DNA of 64,000 nucleotides from Lachnospiraceae bacterium (GTDB taxonomy: Bacteria > Bacillota > Clostridia > Lachnospirales > Lachnospiraceae), in assembly GCA_910574715.1 (NCBI GenBank), contig CAJTCH010000001.1, forward strand, positions 1-64,000, in the 5' to 3' direction. Every line of letters begins with the position of its first letter. Position 1 is the stretch's first letter. Shown here in pieces: positions 1-6,672 of this stretch. The position numbers and the translations under genes are program-made. A model generated the notes under the pieces. That model ran no database searches. It was not told the origin of the DNA and was given only the letters and a program-made list of their open reading frames with translations.

Positions 1-34
1 TATTTTTGAAAGTATTAAAGCCCTTATCAGTGGC

Positions 35-59
35 ACACCAGTCATTCAATGACTGGTGT
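35..59. repeat. 12-bp perfect inverted repeat
   Basis: Two 12-base arms, ACACCAGTCATT and AATGACTGGTGT, flank a single C at position 47. RNA could fold it only after opening the central pairs. No T-run follows, so it is not a canonical terminator. It may be a protein-binding palindrome or part of the 3' region of the gene beyond the left edge. Confidence 0.5.
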
Positions 60-122
60 ATTAACCATGTTTTTATTTAAGGGTGTCTGAACTGTTACTT
101 TTTCATAGCTTTTATGCAAGGA

Positions 123-158
123 AGAAGCAGGCGGGACATTGACAAACCGCCTGCTTCT
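123..158 (+). terminator. 12-bp stem-loop, probable terminator before alaS
   Basis: Perfect 12-bp stem (AGAAGCAGGCGG at 123-134, CCGCCTGCTTCT at 147-158) with a 12-nt loop, followed by ATTTATAATT. This fits an intrinsic terminator for an upstream gene, although the T-run is imperfect. The loop contains the TTGACA of the alaS promoter, so the two signals are nested. Confidence 0.55.
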
Positions 159-167
159 ATTTATAAT
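139..167 (+). promoter_or_regulatory. consensus sigma-A promoter for alaS
   Basis: TTGACA at 139-144 and TATAAT at 162-167 with 17 bp between, both exact consensus. The -35 element lies in the loop, and the spacer partly in the right arm, of the hairpin at 123-158. Transcription would begin about 174, some 27 nt before the alaS start. Confidence 0.7.
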
Positions 168-200
168 TAAGTTTTAATATGGGAGAAACAGGAGGATATC

Positions 201-2837
201 ATGCGAAAATACGGAGTGAATGAATTAAGGAAGATGTTCCTTGACTTTTTCGAGAGCAAGGGACATCTGAAGATGAAGAGCTTCTCGCTGGTGCCGCATA
301 ATGACAAGAGTCTGCTGCTGATCAATTCAGGCATGGCGCCGCTGAAGCCATATTTTACCGGACAGGAGATTCCGCCAAGGAGAAGGGTGGCGACCTGTCA
401 GAAGTGTATCCGTACCGGGGATATTGAGAATGTCGGGAAGACGGCACGCCACGGTACTTTTTTTGAGATGCTTGGGAACTTCTCTTTCGGAGATTATTTC
501 AAGAGAGAATCGATCCACTGGACCTGGGAATTCCTGACAGAGGTGGTCGGGCTTGACCCGGACAGGCTCTATCCGTCCGTCTATCTGGAAGATGACGAGG
601 CATGGGAGATCTGGAATAAGGAGATCGGGATCGCGCCGGAGCGGATATTTAAGTTCGGCAAGGAGGATAATTTCTGGGAGCACGGCTCGGGTCCCTGCGG
701 ACCGTGTTCGGAGGTATATTATGACCGCGGTGAGAAATATGGCTGCGGCAGTCCGGACTGTACGGTAGGCTGTGAATGCGACCGTTATATGGAGATCTGG
801 AACAATGTGTTCACCCAGTTCGATAACGACGGCAACAATCACTATACGGAGCTGGAGCAGAAGAATATTGATACCGGTATGGGGTTGGAACGTCTTGCGT
901 GTATCGTCCAGGATGTGGATTCCATGTTCGATATCGACACGATCAAGGCTCTGCGCACCCACGTCTGCGCTCTTGCCGGGGTAGAGTACGGGGCGGGGGC
1001 GGATACAGATGTGTCTATCCGCGTGATCACTGACCATATCCGTTCTGTGACGTTCATGATCTCAGACGGGATCATGCCGTCCAACGAGGGGCGTGGTTAT
1101 GTGCTGCGCCGTCTGCTGCGCCGGGCGTGCCGCCACGGAAGGATCCTGAATATCCCGGGCGAGTTCCTTGTGAAGCTTGCCGGAACGGTGATAGAGGGTT
1201 CTAAGGACGGGTATCCGGAATTAGATGAGAAGAAGGAATTCATCTTCAATGTGGTTGCGAAGGAAGAAGAACAGTTCAATAAGACCATTGATCAGGGGCT
1301 GTCGATCCTGGCTGAGATGGAGAAGGAGATGGAAGCGAAGCAGGAGAAGGTCCTTGCAGGCGCGAATGCATTCAAGCTCTATGATACTTATGGATTCCCG
1401 CTGGATCTGACCAGGGAGATCTTAGAGGAGAAGGGATTGTCTGTTGATGAGGACGGATTTAAGGAGGCCATGGAGATCCAGCGTCAGACGGCGAGAGCTG
1501 CACGTGAGGTCACGAATTACATGGGCGCTGACGTGACGGTCTATGAGTCCATTGACCCGTCTGTCACGACGGAATTCGTAGGATACGAGAACCTTGCCTT
1601 TGAATCGAAGGTGACGGTACTTACCACAGATACGGAGCTCGTGGATGCACTCTCGGACGGCGAGCGGGGAACCATCTTCGTGGAGAAGACGCCGTTCTAT
1701 GCCACCAGCGGCGGCCAGGAGGCGGACAGAGGCGTGATCCGTACCGCGGACGGAGAATTCGTGGTTGAGGATGTCGTGAAGCTCTTAGGCGGCAAATTCG
1801 GCCATATCGGGCATGTGGCATGCGGCATGATCAAGGTGGGCGATACCGTAAGCCTTGAGGTGGATGCAGAGAAGAGAGCGATGTCTGCCAACAACCACAG
1901 TGCGACCCATCTGCTTCATAAGGCTCTGCGCATGGTGCTTGGCAATCATGTAGAGCAGGCAGGATCTCTGGTGAACGAGGACAGGCTTCGGTTTGACTTC
2001 ACACATTTCTCTGCATTGACGGCCGGTGAGCTTAGGCAGGTAGAGGAGATCGTGAATGCGCAGATCCAGAACGGCCTGGCGGTGAAGGTAGAGAATCTTC
2101 CGATCGAAGAGGCAAGGAAGACGGGCGCGGCGGCGTTGTTTGGAGAGAAATACGGCGATATCGTCCGTGTAGTCAGCATGGGGGATTTCTCCATTGAGTT
2201 CTGCGGCGGTACGCATGTGGCGAATACGGGAGCTATCACGGCATTCAAGATTCTCTCGGAGACGGGGGTTGCGGCGGGAGTCCGCAGGATCGAGGCGCTG
2301 ACAGCCAAGGGGCTTATGGGATACTATGACGAGATGGAGCAGAAGCTCCTGGAGACGGCAAAGCTTATGAAGGCAACACCGGACAGCCTGGCAGAGAAGA
2401 CGGCCCATCTGCTGGCGGAGAACAAGGCTCTGCGCAGTGAGATTGAGAGCCTTAAGAGTAAGCTTGCCAAGGATGCGGCGAAGGATATCATGGATCAGGT
2501 GACGGAGATCAAGGGTGTGAAGCTTCTTGCCGCGAAGATTGAGAATGTGGATATGAACGGGCTGCGCGAGCTTGGCGACCAGTTGAAGGAGAAGTTAGGC
2601 GAGGGTGTGATCGTCCTTGCATCGGCGGCAGACGGCAAGGTGAGCCTGATGGCCATGGCGACCAAGGAAGCTATGGACCGCGGCGCCCACGCCGGGAATC
2701 TGATCAAGGCGGCGGCAGCCTTAGTTGGCGGCGGCGGTGGCGGACGTCCGAACATGGCGCAGGCCGGCGGCAAGAAACCGGAAGGTATCGAGGATGCATT
2801 GGCGAAGGCGGCTGAGGTATTAGAGGGGCAGTTATAA
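201..2837 (+). CDS. alaS: alanyl-tRNA synthetase
   Basis: Charges tRNA-Ala with alanine in the cytoplasm and hydrolyses mischarged Ser/Gly-tRNA-Ala. At 878 residues it has the normal full bacterial length. The class II catalytic domain is N-terminal, with the motif 3 signature DTGMGLERL near residue 230. The editing domain shows HSATHLLH near 565 and CGGTH near 668, the metal-binding set of the family. The C-terminal DHHA1 domain ends with a glycine-rich GGGGGGRPNMAQAGG segment. An AGGAGG lies 7 nt before the ATG. It has its own consensus promoter and is followed by the rpsU promoter, so it is probably monocistronic. Confidence 0.98.
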   Translation: MRKYGVNELRKMFLDFFESKGHLKMKSFSLVPHNDKSLLLINSGMAPLKPYFTGQEIPPRRRVATCQKCIRTGDIENVGKTARHGTFFEMLGNFSFGDYFKRESIHWTWEFLTEVVGLDPDRLYPSVYLEDDEAWEIWNKEIGIAPERIFKFGKEDNFWEHGSGPCGPCSEVYYDRGEKYGCGSPDCTVGCECDRYMEIWNNVFTQFDNDGNNHYTELEQKNIDTGMGLERLACIVQDVDSMFDIDTIKALRTHVCALAGVEYGAGADTDVSIRVITDHIRSVTFMISDGIMPSNEGRGYVLRRLLRRACRHGRILNIPGEFLVKLAGTVIEGSKDGYPELDEKKEFIFNVVAKEEEQFNKTIDQGLSILAEMEKEMEAKQEKVLAGANAFKLYDTYGFPLDLTREILEEKGLSVDEDGFKEAMEIQRQTARAAREVTNYMGADVTVYESIDPSVTTEFVGYENLAFESKVTVLTTDTELVDALSDGERGTIFVEKTPFYATSGGQEADRGVIRTADGEFVVEDVVKLLGGKFGHIGHVACGMIKVGDTVSLEVDAEKRAMSANNHSATHLLHKALRMVLGNHVEQAGSLVNEDRLRFDFTHFSALTAGELRQVEEIVNAQIQNGLAVKVENLPIEEARKTGAAALFGEKYGDIVRVVSMGDFSIEFCGGTHVANTGAITAFKILSETGVAAGVRRIEALTAKGLMGYYDEMEQKLLETAKLMKATPDSLAEKTAHLLAENKALRSEIESLKSKLAKDAAKDIMDQVTEIKGVKLLAAKIENVDMNGLRELGDQLKEKLGEGVIVLASAADGKVSLMAMATKEAMDRGAHAGNLIKAAAALVGGGGGGRPNMAQAGGKKPEGIEDALAKAAEVLEGQL

Positions 2838-2865
2838 ATTTATCAAAGATATACTGAAAAAAATA

Positions 2866-2893
2866 TTGACGTAATGGAAATATGTGTTATAAT
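2866..2893 (+). promoter_or_regulatory. promoter for rpsU (extended -10)
   Basis: TTGACG at 2866-2871 and TATAAT at 2888-2893, 16 bp apart, with a TGT extension just upstream of the -10. Predicted start near 2900 gives a leader of about 70 nt. Confidence 0.65.
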
Positions 2894-2970
2894 CTTATGT
2901 AGTGCAAGAAAAATACCCGAACAGTCGTATAATGCACAATATAGGCTGGAGGGAGGTTAGGTGTGAGACT

Positions 2971-3147
2971 ATGTCAAATGTAATCGTTAAAGAAAACGAG
3001 ACGTTAGATAGCGCTTTACGCAGATTCAAAAGAAACTGTGCGAAGGCTGGTATCCAGCAGGAGATTCGTAAGAGAGAACACTACGAGAAGCCGAGCGTGA
3101 GACGTAAGAAAAAGTCCGAAGCAGCTAGAAAACGTAAGTATAACTAA
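2971..3147 (+). CDS. rpsU: 30S ribosomal protein S21
   Basis: A 58-residue basic protein of the small ribosomal subunit that assists initiation with Shine-Dalgarno-led mRNAs. It shows the family pattern: [14 protein letters not shown] near the N-terminus, then a Lys/Arg-rich tail ending KRKYN. The frame stays open upstream, but the ATG at 2971 gives the usual S21 N-terminus ([10 protein letters not shown]) and follows GGGAGG at 2951-2956. It lies between its own promoter and a strong terminator. Confidence 0.95.
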   Translation: MSNVIVKENETLDSALRRFKRNCAKAGIQQEIRKREHYEKPSVRRKKKSEAARKRKYN

Positions 3148-3162
3148 TAATGTGTGCAATGG

Positions 3163-3194
3163 ATAGAGCGCCTGAAAGGGTGCTCTATTTTTTG
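3163..3194 (+). terminator. rho-independent terminator after rpsU
   Basis: Stem ATAGAGCGCC / GGTGCTCTAT (one G-U pair) with a 6-nt loop at 3163-3188, running directly into a T-run. Confidence 0.85.
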
Positions 3195-3213
3195 GATGTT
3201 ATTTTTCAAGCAC

Positions 3214-3242
3214 TTGACATTATAGAGCAAATGTTTTAAAAT
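3214..3242 (+). promoter_or_regulatory. near-consensus promoter entering the 3.2-5.3 kb accessory patch
   Basis: TTGACA at 3214-3219 and TAAAAT at 3237-3242 with 17-bp spacing. The first ATG (3253) lies only 10 nt beyond the -10, so either that ORF is leaderless or the promoter serves the gene at 3565. Confidence 0.55.
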
Positions 3243-3252
3243 AATTTCACAG

Positions 3253-3471
3253 ATGACATTTCGGAGAGATTATCATGATCTCCAAGATTTATTCGGTTTC
3301 ATCAGTATTAAAAAAAGCATCCCTAATTTCTGGGAAATTACCAAGAGGAAAAACAATAATTTGAATAATCTGTTGAGCACTGAGAAGAGATATGATGAAT
3401 TGGCGAGGGCGGTCAGGAGTAGAGAATATCAGAAGCAATTATTTAAGGAGTATTGCATCTCGTGGAATTGA
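3253..3471 (+). CDS. small hypothetical ORF, possibly a remnant
   Basis: An open frame of 72 codons with a charged, helix-prone C-terminal half (around RYDELARAVRSREYQKQLFKEY). I do not recognise it. No ribosome binding site precedes the ATG, and its start sits almost on the expected transcription start of the promoter at 3214-3242. It could be a leaderless small gene, or the debris of a longer gene whose promoter survived. It lies in the accessory patch between rpsU and maf. Confidence 0.25.
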   Translation: MTFRRDYHDLQDLFGFISIKKSIPNFWEITKRKNNNLNNLLSTEKRYDELARAVRSREYQKQLFKEYCISWN

Positions 3472-3564
3472 GAATAGTAGTCCTAGAAAGGAATAATACT
3501 ACGCACTCAAAAGCATTTCCTGAATATAGTATGATAGATATAAAAGCAGAGAAGGTGTTTTGGT

Positions 3565-4404
3565 ATGGGAATACAGGCAGAATCTACCGGGATCCTGGAT
3601 ATAATCAGAGGAATGGGCGGATTTATTGATGAGAATGGGATGCTACAGCTTGGGAAGGGATTCTGTGTCGGAGAGAGTATTCCGCCCCACGGAAAGATAT
3701 TCCAGGACTTTGCGGAATGTGTACAAGAAGCATACGGTGAGACTGGCTTAAGAGAGGTAAGCGAGGCCGAAGCGCGGATGATCCATCAGTTCCGGATGTA
3801 TATTGACCGGCATAACATTGCGTATATCCGCAAATTTTTCAAAAGAAATGGAATGACCGATGAAGAGGCGCTTATGACATATGTTCAGACGGATATCGGA
3901 CGAGGGGGACTTGGCGGACGCAAGCTCCTTAGAGAACCGGCAAGACTTCACAACAAATATCCAGGCAGTTCGTCTTACCGTGAATACCAGAGAGGGCGTG
4001 AAAATAAAAAAAGGCTCACTCCAGATTTTCATTCTGAATTTATCATTGACAGGAATGGTTCGTTTGTAAGTCAGTGGAATGTGTTGGAAGAAGATGCGCA
4101 TGGAAGAATCATCAGTGATATAGAATATTACCGGCAGAAATATCTTAAGCAGGGCCAAGATGCCTGGGAAGCGGCGCAAAGGCAGATTATGGATACGGAA
4201 TCTTTCAACTATGCATCTAAGAATGATGAGGTCCATCAAAGATTGGACATTGAGCCTCCAAGGCTCTATGATTCGGATCTGAGGCGGCAGATTGCCGACG
4301 GATGGAAGAGCCCCTGCAAGAGAGCAAGGGCTTTAAAAGATCTGAAAAACCGCTATTCCTACCGCTCCGACAGAGGCGATGCGTATTCCGTAAGCAATTC
4401 CTGA
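3565..4404 (+). CDS. hypothetical protein whose C-terminus is antisense maf sequence
   Basis: A 279-residue soluble protein of uncertain family. The segment HSEFIIDRNGSFVSQWNVL (about residues 156-174) and a following SFNYASKNDEVHQRLD block recall DUF3114-type proteins, but I hold that only loosely. There is no signal peptide or membrane segment. A weak GAAGGTG precedes the ATG. The last 33 codons or so (from KSPCKRARAL onward) are read from repeat copy A, which is the antisense of the maf 3' end. The native C-terminus has therefore probably been replaced. The gene lies upstream of a KilA-N gene in an accessory patch. Confidence 0.6.
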   Translation: MGIQAESTGILDIIRGMGGFIDENGMLQLGKGFCVGESIPPHGKIFQDFAECVQEAYGETGLREVSEAEARMIHQFRMYIDRHNIAYIRKFFKRNGMTDEEALMTYVQTDIGRGGLGGRKLLREPARLHNKYPGSSSYREYQRGRENKKRLTPDFHSEFIIDRNGSFVSQWNVLEEDAHGRIISDIEYYRQKYLKQGQDAWEAAQRQIMDTESFNYASKNDEVHQRLDIEPPRLYDSDLRRQIADGWKSPCKRARALKDLKNRYSYRSDRGDAYSVSNS

Positions 4405-4421
4405 CAGAACCGGCAAAGAGG
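4306..4421. repeat. direct repeat copy A of the maf 3' end
   Basis: A 116-bp segment matching 5328-5443 at a constant offset of 1022 bp, with 6 mismatches by eye (4338, 4359, 4405, 4409, 4416, 4419). It holds the maf terminator hairpin and about 60 bp corresponding to the maf 3' coding end. Here it is detached from maf and forms the last codons of the ORF at 3565-4404. Confidence 0.9.
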
Positions 4422-4455
4422 GAGATAGAAGGGACCGATATACAGGAGGGAAAGA

Positions 4456-5292
4456 ATGTCAAAAAATAAAGTAATTGTGGTACAAAACATTAATATTACT
4501 ATTTCTGAGGAAAATTTTGATGATTATATCTGTATAACCGATATTGCAAAAGCTAAAGTTGGTGAATCCAGAGGAGCAGACGTTGTAAAAAATTGGATGC
4601 GAAATAGATCTACATTGGAGTTTTTGGGTACATGGGAGCAGATATATAATCCTGCATTTAAAGTGGTCGAATTCGACCACTTTAAAAGTGAGGCGGGTTT
4701 ACATACATTTGTGTTGAGTGTTACAGAATGGATTGAGGAGACAGCGGCTATAGGGTTATTTGTAAAACGCGGAAAATATGGCGGAACATATGCACATAAA
4801 GATATTGCATTTGAATTCGCTTCGGCAATTAGTCCGGTCTTCAAATTATATCTGATAAAAGAATTTCAGAGATTGAAAGAAGCTGAGAATGATGCGAGAA
4901 AAATAGAATGGAACGCAAAAAGATTTTTATCTAAAAATAATTATCTGATTCAAACAAATGCCATTAAAAATTATTTGATTCCGACAAGAAATTATAAGGA
5001 AAATTTAGAATGGCTTGCGTATGCAGAAGAAGCAGATATCTTGAATGTCGCATTATTTGGTTTTACTGCGAAGGCATGGAGGAGTGAAAATCCTGAATTG
5101 GCAAAAAAGAATAATGTAAGAGATTTTGCTACGATCAATGAATTGACAGTCCTATCTAACTTGGAAACACATAATGCGCAAATGATTCGTGAGGGTAGGA
5201 GTAAGATAGAAAGATTCCACATATTGAAAGAAATTGCAGAGTATCAGTTAAATATTCTTAATACAGCAGAACAGATAAAATTAATTGATTGA
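4456..5292 (+). CDS. KilA-N domain protein
   Basis: A 278-residue protein of the KilA-N type, a DNA-binding domain common in phages and scattered accessory loci. Recognisable blocks are YICITDIAKAK (about 25-35), VVKNWMRNRSTLEFLGTWE (about 44-62), EAGLHTFVLSVTEWIEETAAIG (about 79-100) and YGGTYAHKDIAFEFASAISP (about 107-126), then a helical C-terminal half. AGGAGGG lies 7 nt before the ATG. The gene is more AT-rich than its neighbours, which suggests transfer. It is enclosed by direct repeats of the maf 3' end, with no recombinase beside it. Its function in bacterial chromosomes is not established. Confidence 0.85.
   Translation: MSKNKVIVVQNINITISEENFDDYICITDIAKAKVGESRGADVVKNWMRNRSTLEFLGTWEQIYNPAFKVVEFDHFKSEAGLHTFVLSVTEWIEETAAIGLFVKRGKYGGTYAHKDIAFEFASAISPVFKLYLIKEFQRLKEAENDARKIEWNAKRFLSKNNYLIQTNAIKNYLIPTRNYKENLEWLAYAEEADILNVALFGFTAKAWRSENPELAKKNNVRDFATINELTVLSNLETHNAQMIREGRSKIERFHILKEIAEYQLNILNTAEQIKLID
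4657..4686. repeat. 30-bp perfect palindrome inside the KilA-N gene
   Basis: TTTAAAGTGGTCGAA followed by its exact reverse complement, centred at 4671/4672, within codons for FKVVEFDHFKS. It is self-complementary over all 30 bases. Confidence 0.9.
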
Positions 5293-5320
5293 ACAAATAT
5301 TAAAATTAATGAGAAGGAAT

Positions 5321-5354
5321 TGGAGAAAAGAGCCCCTGCAAGAGAGCAAGGGCT
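5321..5354 (-). terminator. terminator of the maf transcript
   Basis: On the minus strand AGCCCTTGC / GCAGGGGCT (one mismatch, loop TCTCTT) is followed by CTTTTCTCC. The hairpin is at 5331-5354 and lies just beyond the maf stop. It is duplicated as part of repeat copy A. Confidence 0.6.
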
Positions 5355-5443
5355 TTAAAGGATCTGAAAAACCGCTATTCTTACCGCTCCGACAGAGGCG
5401 ATGCGTATTCCGTAAGCAATTCCTGATAGAGCCGGCAGAGCGG
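5328..5443. repeat. direct repeat copy B (genuine maf 3' end)
   Basis: The resident copy of the 116-bp repeat. It covers the maf stop codon and last ~60 coding bases (5381-5443) plus the terminator hairpin and the start of its T-tract (5328-5354). Copy A begins at the same point, just at the inner edge of that T-tract. Confidence 0.9.
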
Positions 5444-5971
5444 AAGTCCTACCACGTTGTGATAATCTCCGTGGATACATTTTACATGGACGGCAAAGGG
5501 GCCCTGGATCCCGTAAGAACCTGCTTTATCGAGAGGGTCGCCGCTCTCTACATAAGCATGCAGATCCTCCTTGCAGATCGGACAGAAGGTGACGTCTGTC
5601 GATTCGCAGAATGTCCGGGTGTGTACCTGTCCCTTTTTGGAAATGACCAGAGATACCCCTGTATAGACCTGGTGTGTCCGGTCTGCAAGCATCGACAGCA
5701 TATCGTAGGCTTCGGCTTTGTCTGCAGGCTTTCCCAGAATCTCATCCCGGTATACGACGATCGTGTCCGCACCGATCACGACGCAGTCCTGCTGCCCGTG
5801 GCGGCGGAAGACATCTTCTGCTTTCTTAGACGCCAGTTCCATCACGATCTCTGACGGTTCTGTCTTTGTGATCGTTTCCTCGACAGCAGAGGGAATGATA
5901 TCGAAGGTAAATCCCGCCTGTTCTAATAATTCCTTCCTCCTTGGAGAAGAAGATGCAAGTATATATCTCAT
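5381..5971 (-). CDS. maf: Maf-family nucleoside triphosphate pyrophosphatase
   Basis: Hydrolyses non-canonical or modified nucleoside triphosphates (dTTP/UTP-type house-cleaning); in Bacillus it is linked to septum control. Its 196 residues are the usual length. It has the N-terminal SSSPRRKELL loop, GADTIV near residue 69, the Lys-Pro of ILGKP, and GSYGIQGPFAVHV with a closing HNVVGLPL. It starts with a 4-base ATGA overlap with the stop of the PII-like gene upstream, so the two are translationally coupled. Its 3' end and terminator are duplicated 1 kb away around a KilA-N gene. Confidence 0.95.
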   Translation of the reverse strand: MRYILASSSPRRKELLEQAGFTFDIIPSAVEETITKTEPSEIVMELASKKAEDVFRRHGQQDCVVIGADTIVVYRDEILGKPADKAEAYDMLSMLADRTHQVYTGVSLVISKKGQVHTRTFCESTDVTFCPICKEDLHAYVESGDPLDKAGSYGIQGPFAVHVKCIHGDYHNVVGLPLCRLYQELLTEYASPLSER

Positions 5972-6654
5972 CGCGCATCCTCCTCAAGCATCCGCAGTCC
6001 TGCGGTACTGGTGACCGGGAGAGAGAAGATGATACCTCCTGCGGGGCTTCCGGTCCCGGCCTGTTCCATGATCGCCTTCATAATCGCATTCTTCTGCCGT
6101 GTGCGTACGACGATGAACACCATCTCCTTTTCCTCGGCAAGAGAGATCCCAAGGAATCGTTTGGCGTGCTCTGCCCCTGTTCCTTTGGCGTGGATCACGG
6201 TGCCGCCCGGCGCGTTGGCGTGCCTTGCTGCATCCATGATCGTCTCGATGTGCCCTGCGTTCGCAATGGTGACCAAGAGTTCATAATCTGTGTTCTGCAA
6301 TGTGCTCTCCTCCTCTATAGACAATTCCTGACCGACGGTAATATATTGAAGCTGTTTCTTGCCGCCTATGCTGCCAAGCGGTATGAGAAAAGCGATTCCC
6401 CGTCCGGGGATATCGATCTTGACCTGGGTGTACAGGTCTTTTTTTAACTGCTTCCAGGTATCCCAGGTGACAAAAGCGAAATACAGGGTCTTGCTGGTCG
6501 CCTCCATTCCCAGGTAATCAAGGATCGCGCTGCCCGCGGTTCCTTCTCCTAAGACGGTAAGAGTCACATGGATATTATGCAGTTTGAAAAATTGGATGAA
6601 TTTATCCCGCATCCCTCTGTTCGTGATGATGCCTAGCATATAGACTGCGTTCAT
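5968..6654 (-). CDS. PII-like signalling protein paired with a DUF1538 membrane protein
   Basis: A 228-residue protein resembling tandem nitrogen-regulatory PII folds. The second half carries the clearest signature, LLVTIANAGHIETIMDAARHANAPGGT followed by HAKGTG, like the beta-alpha-beta and T-loop regions of GlnB/GlnK. It lies 18 nt downstream of a DUF1538 transporter-like gene and overlaps maf. By analogy with GlnK-AmtB it probably senses a nucleotide or metabolite and gates the membrane partner. The ligand cannot be read from the sequence. Confidence 0.75.
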   Translation of the reverse strand: MNAVYMLGIITNRGMRDKFIQFFKLHNIHVTLTVLGEGTAGSAILDYLGMEATSKTLYFAFVTWDTWKQLKKDLYTQVKIDIPGRGIAFLIPLGSIGGKKQLQYITVGQELSIEEESTLQNTDYELLVTIANAGHIETIMDAARHANAPGGTVIHAKGTGAEHAKRFLGISLAEEKEMVFIVVRTRQKNAIMKAIMEQAGTGSPAGGIIFSLPVTSTAGLRMLEEDAR

Positions 6655-6672
6655 TGAAAATCCCTTCCCTTT

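Noticed and set aside
1785..2408. Minus-strand open frames opposite alaS
   Set aside because: alaS is complete in the other direction; these frames lack family motifs and start signals.
3148..3560. Possible third copy of the maf 3'-end repeat upstream of the 279-residue gene
   Set aside because: No stretch resembling the 116-bp repeat or its hairpin could be found there.
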